From Bacilli bacterium (GTDB lineage: Bacteria; Bacillota_I; Bacilli_A; RFN20; CAG-288), in contig JALFLX010000134.1 in assembly GCA_022774485.1 (NCBI GenBank), positions 1-16,452 on the forward strand: DNA of 16,452 nucleotides, in the 5' to 3' direction. Numbering within the stretch: position 1 is the first letter of the stretch; every line of letters starts with the position of its first letter. Position numbers and translations under genes: made by a program. A model generated the notes under the pieces. That model was not told the DNA's origin. It was given only the letters and a program-made list of their open reading frames with translations, and searched no databases. Below are positions 1 to 5,741 of the stretch, piece by piece.

Positions 1-491
1 TTGTCCAAGGTGTATTCGGTTCCGGATTCCTTAGATTCATTTACGGAAACATGCTCATCATCATTATCATCTTCATCGTCAGATCCTTGCCGATCGGTAT
101 CCGTTCTGGTGTTACTGCCTTAAAACAGATTGATAAATCAATTGAAGAATCTGCGATGGATATGGGTGCCGGTTCTGGTAAAGTCTTCACTTCTGTCACA
201 GTTCCTCTCATCAAAGATTCTCTCTTCTCCTCCTTAGTTACTTCCTTTGTCCGCTCCATGACTGCGCTCTCCGCTATCATTGTCATCTCTGTCCCTGGAA
301 CTACCTTAATCACTTACGAAATGAACGAGCTTAGCAACAAGGGTGCATATGAGCAGGCTGCTGTCTATGCGACAGTCTTGATTCTTATCGCCGGTCTTGC
401 AGTCGGCTTGATGAACCTTGTCATCCGCTTCTTTGGAACAAGCCGTGTCAGAAAGGAAAAGAAACCGAAATTAGAGGGAGAAAACAAATAA
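1..491 (+). CDS. ABC transporter permease, C-terminal part (iron(III)/AfuB-FbpB type), 5' truncated by window
   Basis: The reading frame is open from base 3, so the gene starts outside the window. The visible 162 residues hold hydrophobic segments: IIIIIFIV near the left edge, a stretch around FVRSMTALSAIIVIS, and a last one ending in LMNLVIRFF. Between the first two lies an EAA loop (ESAMDMGAGSGK followed by TVPLI), the cytoplasmic helix that docks on the ATPase. The pattern VRSMTALSAII plus SVPGTTLITYEM resembles permeases of the Fe3+ transport family, which also includes AfuB; AfuABC has been reported to carry hexose phosphates, so the substrate is open. The stop codon shares one base with the start of the ATPase gene (taATG), which indicates an operon and translational coupling. 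The substrate-binding protein would lie outside the window. Confidence 0.85.
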   Translation, partial: VQGVFGSGFLRFIYGNMLIIIIIFIVRSLPIGIRSGVTALKQIDKSIEESAMDMGAGSGKVFTSVTVPLIKDSLFSSLVTSFVRSMTALSAIIVISVPGTTLITYEMNELSNKGAYEQAAVYATVLILIAGLAVGLMNLVIRFFGTSRVRKEKKPKLEGENK

Positions 492-1894
492 TGAAACTCA
501 TGGAAAAAATATCCGCTGCGAAAGCGAATGCCAACACCGCACTCATCTATTCAGAAGATAAAACTCCCGTCTCTGTCCGCTTAGATCACGTGTCTAAGAT
601 TTACGAAGATCCTAAGACACACCGTCATTTCTATGCGGTCAAAGATTCTAACATCGTGATTGAGCCGGGAGAATTTGTCACACTCTTAGGTCCGTCTGGA
701 TGCGGAAAGACTACTACACTCCGTATGATCGCCGGTTTTGAATCTCCGGATGAGGGTCAAATTTACATCGGTGATGTCCCCATCAACGCGATGACTCCAA
801 ACCAGAGAGATACCGCGATGGTCTTCCAATCCTACGCGCTTTTCCCACACCTCAACGTGTTTGACAATGTCGCGTATGGTCTCAAGCTCAGAAAGCTTCA
901 AACTCCGAGAGTCGATGAAAACGGAAATCCTGTCCTCGAGATTGACAAAGGTCAGATCAAGAGAATTGAAAAGATTATCAAAGACCTTGAGAAAAAACTG
1001 AACGCGAAAGATTTGAGCGAAGAGAATAAAGAATCTCTCACACGCGAGTTAGAAATTCAGAAAAAACTCTTAGAAGAAACGATGAACACTCCTGTTCAAG
1101 CTTATGACTACCGCGATTTCACCAAAGATGAAATCAGAGCGAAAGTTACTGCGATGCTCGAGCTTGTCGAGCTTCCTGGTATGGAAGAACGTATGACAAA
1201 CCAGCTCTCCGGCGGTCAGCAGCAGCGTGTTGCCTTAGCCAGAGCTTTGATCTTAAATCCATCTGTTCTACTCTTCGATGAGCCGCTCTCGAACTTAGAT
1301 GCAAAACTTCGTGTCAGCATGAGAACAGAGATCAGAAAGATTCAGAAGAAAGTCGGTATCACTGCCATCTATGTCACTCACGATCAATCAGAAGCGATGG
1401 CACTCTCTGACAGAATCATCATCATGAACAAAGGCTTCATCTCTCAAATCGGAAGCCCGAAAGAAGTTTACTATCAGCCGAAGAATGAATTCGTCGCTGA
1501 CTTCATCGGTGAGGTGAACTTCATCGAAGGTTCTGTCATCGATATGGATGAGACAAACATCACCGTCAAAGCTGACAACCATTTCATCACCATGAAAAAC
1601 CAGTTCAACTTCAAGAAAGATGATGAAGTGAAGCTGGTCTTAAGACCGGAAGCTGCTCATCTGACAGATAGTGGAGACATCAAAGTCGAAGTCATCTTAT
1701 CGACATTCATGGGTTCCTATCAGCTCTATCATGTCAAACAAGGCAACAATGTCGTAAAGATCACTGAATACAACCCGAGAAATCAGAGAATCTTCCAAGT
1801 CGGTGAAACTGCATACCTCTCCTTCGATGATGCCGATGTCCATCCGCTTCCTTCACACGAGCCGATAAAAGTTGAAACTATCTATCTCGATTGA
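491..1894 (+). CDS. ABC transporter ATP-binding protein, PotA/FbpC type, with a coiled-coil insert
   Basis: This is the nucleotide-binding subunit powering the upstream permease. All ABC motifs are present: Walker A GPSGCGKT (67-74), Q-loop VFQSYALFPH (Q113), signature LSGGQQQR (239-246), Walker B VLLFDEP (259-265, catalytic E264) and H-loop H297. A TOBE-like regulatory domain follows in the last 110 residues or so. The protein is about 100 residues longer than typical FbpC and PotA. The excess sits between VAYGLKLRK (about 134) and TKDEIRAKV (about 211), inside the helical subdomain. This insert is rich in K/E with heptad-like leucines and isoleucines (about 155-198) and is predicted to be a coiled coil. 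Mollicute PotA proteins are also known to be enlarged. Substrate is iron, spermidine or a phosphorylated sugar; the permease type favours iron-like. Confidence 0.9.
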   Translation: MKLMEKISAAKANANTALIYSEDKTPVSVRLDHVSKIYEDPKTHRHFYAVKDSNIVIEPGEFVTLLGPSGCGKTTTLRMIAGFESPDEGQIYIGDVPINAMTPNQRDTAMVFQSYALFPHLNVFDNVAYGLKLRKLQTPRVDENGNPVLEIDKGQIKRIEKIIKDLEKKLNAKDLSEENKESLTRELEIQKKLLEETMNTPVQAYDYRDFTKDEIRAKVTAMLELVELPGMEERMTNQLSGGQQQRVALARALILNPSVLLFDEPLSNLDAKLRVSMRTEIRKIQKKVGITAIYVTHDQSEAMALSDRIIIMNKGFISQIGSPKEVYYQPKNEFVADFIGEVNFIEGSVIDMDETNITVKADNHFITMKNQFNFKKDDEVKLVLRPEAAHLTDSGDIKVEVILSTFMGSYQLYHVKQGNNVVKITEYNPRNQRIFQVGETAYLSFDDADVHPLPSHEPIKVETIYLD

Positions 1895-1901
1895 TGAATT
1901 T

Positions 1902-1933
1902 GGCGCTGGGAAACCAGTGCCATTTTGTTTCTT
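1902..1933 (+). terminator. Rho-independent terminator of the ABC operon
   Basis: GGCGCTGG (1902-1909), loop GAAA (a GNRA tetraloop) and CCAGTGCC (1914-1921) form an 8-bp stem with one G-U pair. The T-rich tail ATTTTGTTTCTT follows. It lies 7 bases after the ATPase stop, so the ABC operon ends here. Confidence 0.9.
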
Positions 1934-2243
1934 ATAAATATGGTTGTTTGTAAAAAGATATCGATAGTTCAGTTAAAATACGAAAGAAACAAACATCAAG
2001 AAAAAAAGAAAAGACAAAGGAAAAACAGCTTAGAATTGATCAAAAGGAAGAAAAGAGAAGAAAAAACGCTTATTTTTTTGTCAAAACAAAGGAAATACGA
2101 AGAAAATACAAATATTTTTTTGCTATCTTTCCTCGATAAAAAAGAAAGACTCATGAAGTTTTTTAATTGAAATTTTTATATTTTCATCAATAAACAACTT
2201 TTTTTAAATTGTAAATCGCTAACCTTTGAAAATGTGTTTGTTA
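1934..2243. other. AT-rich spacer between ABC operon and regulator
   Basis: About 310 bases with a strongly purine-biased (A/G) plus strand up to about 2160, then T-rich. I see no convincing gene: the only sizeable frame is a lysine-rich low-complexity product that starts with TTG inside the terminator tail and has no ribosome site. The right part carries the arm TCAATAAACAA (2187-2197), which is inverted relative to TTGTTATTGA over the next promoter. Confidence 0.6.
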
Positions 2244-2272
2244 TTGAATATCTGGGAAAAATCGGCTATAAT
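2244..2272 (+). promoter_or_regulatory. Promoter of the BusR-like regulator gene
   Basis: TTGAAT (2244-2249) and TATAAT (2267-2272) are separated by 17 bp, close to the sigma-A consensus. Transcription would start near 2279. A GGAGG ribosome site (2287-2291) lies 8 bases before the ATG at 2300. Confidence 0.8.
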
Positions 2273-2299
2273 TTTCGTACCATTTTGGAGGAATAAAAT

Positions 2300-2944
2300 A
2301 TGGCAAAAGAAAGATCTACCCCTCGTTACATCAAAATCGCTCAAGACGTTTGCGGAAAGATTCTCACCGGTGAATATCCGGAAGGAACATTATTAAAAGG
2401 CCGTTCCATCTTAGGCGCTTCTTACGGTGTCTCTCCTGAGACTGTCAGAAAGGCTCTTAACATCCTCGAGAAAGAGAAAGTCGTCTCTTCTAAGAGAGGT
2501 GTCGGTGTCTTCGTCGACTCTGTCTTACATGCTCAGGAATTCGCCAACAAGTGGAAAGCGGAAACCCAGATCAAAGATAAATATGCGACCTTAGAGAAAC
2601 TCCTCAACGAGCAGAAAGCTCTCCAGGAAAAGATCAATGTTGCGATCGATGATATGAAGGATTCCTTCACTTATCAGACCACTGAAGCTGTCAAGTTCTC
2701 CCAGGTTGAAGTTCCTCAGAACTCCTGGATCAATGGCAAAACTGTCGGTGAAGTTTACTTCTACAACTACACCGAAGCGACTATCGTCGCTGTCATCGGC
2801 GCTGATAACATCACCGCTCCCTCTGTCGGTCCTGACTTTGTCTTACATTCTGGCGATAAGATCATCTTCGTCGGAAAAGACAGCGTCACCTTCGATAGAG
2901 TCCTCTCCTTCCTCACCTACGGTGTCATCAACCAAGGCGAGTAA
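2300..2944 (+). CDS. GntR-type regulator with RCK_C (TrkA-C) domain, BusR-like c-di-AMP-responsive repressor
   Basis: The 214-residue protein has three parts. Residues 1-75 are a GntR winged helix: the segment GRSILGASYGVSPETVRKAL contains the recognition helix, and RGVGVFV is the wing. Residues 80-125 are a charged helical linker, likely coiled coil. Residues 131-209 form an RCK_C/TrkA-C domain (VKFSQVEVP, VVAVIGAD-like strand, LHSGDKIIFVG). This architecture and length match BusR of streptococci and lactococci, a tetrameric repressor of the busAB glycine-betaine importer that uses c-di-AMP bound to RCK_C as co-repressor. That function is inferred, not shown. No osmolyte or potassium transporter adjoins it, so its targets would be elsewhere or only itself. 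The gene has its own promoter and terminator and is monocistronic. Confidence 0.82.
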   Translation: MAKERSTPRYIKIAQDVCGKILTGEYPEGTLLKGRSILGASYGVSPETVRKALNILEKEKVVSSKRGVGVFVDSVLHAQEFANKWKAETQIKDKYATLEKLLNEQKALQEKINVAIDDMKDSFTYQTTEAVKFSQVEVPQNSWINGKTVGEVYFYNYTEATIVAVIGADNITAPSVGPDFVLHSGDKIIFVGKDSVTFDRVLSFLTYGVINQGE

Positions 2945-2964
2945 ATTCATCTCACAAGCATGAT

Positions 2965-3008
2965 AAAAGGCTGCTAGATAACCTTCTTAAGGCGCTAGCA
3001 GCCTTTTT
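2965..3008. terminator. Bidirectional terminator between the convergent regulator and HAD genes
   Basis: AAAAGGCTGCTAG (2965-2977) pairs perfectly with CTAGCAGCCTTTT (2995-3007), a 13-bp stem. The 17-base loop contains an inner CCTT/AAGG pairing. T-runs follow the stem on both strands, so it can end the plus-strand regulator transcript and the minus-strand HAD transcript. Confidence 0.9.
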
Positions 3009-3025
3009 ATGAATATTACAATCAG

Positions 3026-3871
3026 CTATTTTTGCTCCGCCTCTTGCTGATAATGCAAGCGATAAAGCTGATCAGCAGGAGCAACCTTGTCGATGATAAG
3101 CTTTGCGATAATATCGAGCTGTTTTCCTTCCGAATAATCCGCTTCACACAAGAAGTCTACTCTTCCGTCATTAAACAATCTCTTTGCCGGTTTCTTTTTC
3201 TTCTTATCATAGACTGCAATCGCGATACCGCCATTGGAGCGAACTGTCTTCATACAAGGGACATCTGTCTCTCCATCTGCGATATAGACCATGTTTTGGA
3301 ACGGAACTGGTTTATCTTCATCTGGCATAGAAGCGTTGACCTTATCGTTTTCCGAGAGAGATAAGACACCTTTATTAATACGATATAAGAACTGAGTCTT
3401 AGTCGTGTAGTTCACAACACTCTTCGGCCAAACTGCCTGACCATTCTCATACATATATTCACATGCGAACACTTCTTTAAAATACTGGAAAATCGATGAT
3501 CCTTCGATAATTTCTTTGTTTCCAGAAGAAATGACATAATGTTGAACCTCAACATTCTTAGAAGCGCCGTATTCATCGATTCTCTTAAACCACGTTTCCA
3601 CACCAGGGAAGTACTCAATATCCTTTCCAAGCTGGACAAATGCCTCTCTGTTGATCGGCAGTTGATTCTTCTTTGACCACTCGATCATCAAATACATGTA
3701 CGCTAAAAGAGGCTCCATATTTTCTCTCTTGCTCAAATCGTTAGCAGCGGACCAAAACTCCGCCGGTTTGATGTGAAGAGAGGGAATGAAAGAATAGTTC
3801 TGCATATCTGTTGTGCATAGCGTGTGATCGTAGTCATAAACAAATGCGACAATGGTTTTGTTAGTATTCAT
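3026..3871 (-). CDS. HAD-superfamily hydrolase (phosphoserine-phosphatase-like), substrate unknown
   Basis: The 281-residue soluble protein carries the four HAD motifs in order. Motif I is DYDHTL (13-18), with nucleophile D13 and acid D15. Motif II is ISSGN (S115/S116). The motif III lysine is in TTKTQ (K158). Motif IV is ADGETD (198-203), with metal-binding D199 and D203. The large span between motifs I and II (about 100 residues) is a helical cap of C1 type. The chemistry would be Mg2+-dependent phosphate-ester hydrolysis in the cytoplasm, but the substrate cannot be read from the sequence. Start choice: ATG at 3871 is preceded by AGAGGAAG about 8 bases away. The gene stands alone, convergent with the BusR-like gene. 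Confidence 0.85.
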   Translation of the reverse strand: MNTNKTIVAFVYDYDHTLCTTDMQNYSFIPSLHIKPAEFWSAANDLSKRENMEPLLAYMYLMIEWSKKNQLPINREAFVQLGKDIEYFPGVETWFKRIDEYGASKNVEVQHYVISSGNKEIIEGSSIFQYFKEVFACEYMYENGQAVWPKSVVNYTTKTQFLYRINKGVLSLSENDKVNASMPDEDKPVPFQNMVYIADGETDVPCMKTVRSNGGIAIAVYDKKKKKPAKRLFNDGRVDFLCEADYSEGKQLDIIAKLIIDKVAPADQLYRLHYQQEAEQK

Positions 3872-3894
3872 ATCTTCTTCCTCTTCTTAGAAAA

Positions 3895-3922
3895 ATTATA
3901 CTCAAAAGCCACACAAAAACAA
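3895..3922 (-). promoter_or_regulatory. Probable promoter of the HAD gene
   Basis: On the minus strand a perfect -10 TATAAT lies at 3895-3900. The best -35 candidate, TTGTTT (3917-3922, 16-bp spacer), is weak. Confidence 0.5.
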
Positions 3923-3963
3923 AATGCTCGCTATGCTTCTCTCTCATAGATCGTTGAGAGGAG

Positions 3964-4001
3964 AAAAAAACAATTCTACCTCTTATCATGAAAGGTGGAA
4001 T
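3964..4001 (-). terminator. Minus-strand terminator-like hairpin, probably the original glyA terminator
   Basis: Read on the minus strand, ATTCCACCT (4001-3993) pairs with AGGTAGAAT (3981-3973) with one C-A mismatch. TTGTTTTTTT follows immediately. No minus-strand gene ends nearby: the closest upstream one is glyA at 5742, separated by the plus-strand cassette. This orphan position is best explained if the cassette was inserted between glyA and this hairpin. Confidence 0.6.
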
Positions 4002-4011
4002 ACCGGGTTCT

Positions 4012-4021
4012 TTTGTGAGAA
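4012..4021 (+). repeat. Left arm of a 10-bp inverted repeat outside the regulator cassette
   Basis: TTTGTGAGAA here matches TTCTCACAAA at 5710-5719 in inverted orientation. The arms lie outside the two 55-bp direct repeats. The match is short and could be coincidence, but the symmetry fits the edges of an inserted unit. No target-site duplication was seen beyond the arms. Confidence 0.4.
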
Positions 4022-4079
4022 TAAATTATGTTCTCTAAATACTGACCGTGAAGATTCAAAAAGAGGGGATGAGGAAATT

Positions 4080-4134
4080 ATCACTTCACACTGAGTGAAG
4101 TTAGGTGTGAAGTAAGTGTGAAGTTTTACTTCAC
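4080..4134. repeat. Upstream copy of a 55-bp flanking repeat (heptamer operator-like array)
   Basis: This copy matches 5642-5696 at 54 of 55 positions; the difference is at 4104/5666. It consists of heptamers ACTTCAC (4083-4089), GTGAAGT (4095-4101), GTGAAGT (4107-4113), GTGAAGT (4118-4124) and ACTTCAC (4128-4134), with starts 12, 12, 11 and 10 bp apart, about one helical turn. A degraded sixth unit ACTTCAT is at 4140. The first pair forms a 7-5-7 palindrome and the last pair a GTGAAGT-TTT-ACTTCAC hairpin. The last heptamer overlaps the -35 of the following gene, which suggests an operator. Confidence 0.85.
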
Positions 4135-4158
4135 AGTTCACTTCATTCTTGATAAAAT
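4130..4158 (+). promoter_or_regulatory. Promoter of the AlbA_2 regulator gene, -35 inside the repeat
   Basis: TTCACA (4130-4135) and TAAAAT (4153-4158) have a 17-bp spacer, and each matches its consensus at 5 of 6 bases. The -35 is part of the last ACTTCAC heptamer, so a protein bound to the array would compete with RNA polymerase. A strong AGGAGGT site (4168-4174) lies 7 bases before the ATG. Confidence 0.65.
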
Positions 4159-4181
4159 AATAGTCGTAGGAGGTTAGGAAT

Positions 4182-5642
4182 ATGTATATCGAAGAGTTAA
4201 TTCCTGGTTTAAACATCGAAGATTATTCGAATGAATTCAAAGGAATTATCGAAGAAGGTGAAGACCAAAAAGGAAGCAGAAAAGAAATCAGTTGGTTAAA
4301 AGAACTTTGTGCCTTTGCAAACACAAAAGGTGGAACACTTTATGTCGGTGTTCATGATAAAACTCATAAGCTTCTTTCACTTGAGCATACCACTGTAGAT
4401 ACTATTTCAAGAATGGTCCATCGTCTGATTAAAGAACATGTTGAACCATATATCTATTACACGATCAAACCAATACCAGTTCCTCAGACAAGTCCGATTC
4501 GATACATTATTGCGATTAAAGTAAAACAGAGTGATTTCCCACCAGTCTCCTTAAAATTCAATGGAATTGGTGTGATTTATTATCGTCATTTTGGTGAGAC
4601 ATCGATTGCGACAAGCGAAGAAATTCGATATATGGTATTAAACAGTGACCATGTCTCATACGATATTCTCATGACAGAAGAAAAATTTGACATGAATGAT
4701 TTTTCAATTTTAAACTCATGGTATCAAAAAGCAAATGACGGAAAATCATTATCAGAAAAAGATCTTCTCAACATCGGATTCATGACAAAAGATGGTTATT
4801 TGAAAAAAGGCGCTCTACTTTTCAAAGATAATTGTCTAGAGGAAAACACATTAATCGAGTGTTCTGAATTTTCTGGATCAGAGAAAGGGTCAAATACTTT
4901 CAAATCAAACAAAAAAATCCAAGGAAATCTACTCACTTGTTATCAAAGTGCATATGACTTCATTTTAAATCATTCCGCAAATGGCTTCGTAAAGACAGCA
5001 GAGGGGAAAAAGGACTATTTCTCATTCCCAAAAAGATCAATTTTAGAGGGATTAGCAAATGCGATTGGACATCGTAATTATTTTCTTCAAGGAACTCAAA
5101 TCGAAGTTAATCTATACCCAGATAGACTAGAAATCATTTCCCCTGGTTCTCTTTTAGGTACGAGATGGCTCAAAAATGAAAAAGAGTTATCAAAGATTCC
5201 CCCGATGAGAAGAAATGAACTGATTTGTTCTGTGCTATCCATGTTAAAAATTATGGATCATAAAGGCTCTGGTTTCGACAAAATCGAGGAAGAATACCAT
5301 GCGTATGGAGAGCTTTTCGCTCCATATGCTGACTCGGATGGAAGCTCATTTTGTCTCACGCTCCCAGATTTAACATATCGAAGTGGAATTATCAAAAATA
5401 GTGAATTTCCAACGATTTACACATACGAAAAACTTCCTGGAAAGCACGATTTAAGAATTCTTTCCTATTGCTATAACTCTCCAAAAAGCGCAGCCGATAT
5501 CGCAGTAATGCTGAAGATTAAACCTTCTTCGTATTTCCGAAACAACATATTAAAACCGCTTGTTGAAAAAGGATACCTCATCATCAACGACACAATCTAT
5601 CCAGCGATGTATTCCACAGCGAAAGGGAAAACTCATCTTTAA
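4182..5642 (+). CDS. AlbA_2 / GHKL-ATPase-like / winged-helix putative transcriptional regulator (COG2865 type)
   Basis: The 486-residue protein shows an N-terminal AlbA_2 domain (about 16-148). Its core is SRKEISWLKELCAFANTKGG followed by TLYVGVHD, and it ends at RHFGETSIATSEEIR. A GHKL-ATPase-like region (HATPase_c_4) follows: SILEGLANAIGHRNY (286-300, with E289 and N293), PDRLEIISPG (313-322) and KGSGFDKI (361-368). A C-terminal winged helix spans about 422-478. Members of this family are usually annotated as putative transcriptional regulators or RecG-like helicase-related proteins; few have been studied. The gene has its own promoter and terminator and opposes glyA. By eye its codons are more A/T-ending than those of neighbouring genes, which favours transfer. 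Binding of its winged helix to the flanking heptamers is an inference. Confidence 0.82.
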   Translation: MYIEELIPGLNIEDYSNEFKGIIEEGEDQKGSRKEISWLKELCAFANTKGGTLYVGVHDKTHKLLSLEHTTVDTISRMVHRLIKEHVEPYIYYTIKPIPVPQTSPIRYIIAIKVKQSDFPPVSLKFNGIGVIYYRHFGETSIATSEEIRYMVLNSDHVSYDILMTEEKFDMNDFSILNSWYQKANDGKSLSEKDLLNIGFMTKDGYLKKGALLFKDNCLEENTLIECSEFSGSEKGSNTFKSNKKIQGNLLTCYQSAYDFILNHSANGFVKTAEGKKDYFSFPKRSILEGLANAIGHRNYFLQGTQIEVNLYPDRLEIISPGSLLGTRWLKNEKELSKIPPMRRNELICSVLSMLKIMDHKGSGFDKIEEEYHAYGELFAPYADSDGSSFCLTLPDLTYRSGIIKNSEFPTIYTYEKLPGKHDLRILSYCYNSPKSAADIAVMLKIKPSSYFRNNILKPLVEKGYLIINDTIYPAMYSTAKGKTHL

Positions 5643-5696
5643 TCACTTCACACTGAGTGAAGTTAAGTGTGAAGTAAGTGTGAAGTTTTACTTCAC
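5642..5696. repeat. Downstream copy of the 55-bp flanking repeat
   Basis: It begins on the last base of the regulator stop codon and matches 4080-4134 at 54 of 55 positions. Heptamers are ACTTCAC (5645), GTGAAGT (5657), GTGAAGT (5669), GTGAAGT (5680) and ACTTCAC (5690). A further perfect ACTTCAC (5698) lies just outside the match. The copies have the same orientation and lie 1562 bp apart. Confidence 0.88.
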
Positions 5697-5713
5697 TACT
5701 TCACACTTTTTCT
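5665..5713 (+). terminator. Terminator formed by the downstream repeat array
   Basis: AAGTGTGAAGTA (5665-5676) pairs with TACTTCACACTT (5697-5708), a 12-bp outer stem. After an AGT bulge, GTGAAGT (5680-5686) pairs with ACTTCAC (5690-5696) around a TTT loop. The stem runs into TTTTTCTC. The operator-like heptamers therefore double as an intrinsic terminator for the regulator gene. Confidence 0.7.
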
Positions 5714-5719
5714 CACAAA
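5710..5719 (-). repeat. Right arm of the 10-bp inverted repeat outside the cassette
   Basis: TTCTCACAAA is the reverse complement of TTTGTGAGAA at 4012-4021. It lies 22 bases from the glyA stop codon and may mark the right edge of the inserted segment. Confidence 0.4.
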
Positions 5720-5741
5720 TAAAAGCAATTGTAAAGCAAAA

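Noticed and set aside
1925..2170. Lysine-rich 81-codon plus-strand frame upstream of the BusR-like gene
   Set aside because: It starts with TTG inside a terminator U-tract, has no ribosome site and its composition simply reflects A-rich DNA.
3930..3965. Small hairpins such as CTATG/CATAG and CTCTC/GAGAG upstream of the HAD gene
   Set aside because: Stems of 5 bp without a U-tract or conserved context are expected by chance.
3986..4216. Minus-strand frame across the upstream repeat array, encoding repeat-derived EVNCEVK-like residues
   Set aside because: It overlaps the promoter and start of the well-supported AlbA_2 gene, and the peptide only mirrors the heptamer repeats.
4080..5696. The repeats as a CRISPR array or insertion-sequence ends with a transposase
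   Set aside because: There are only two long copies in direct orientation with a gene between them, no spacers, and the protein has no transposase motifs.
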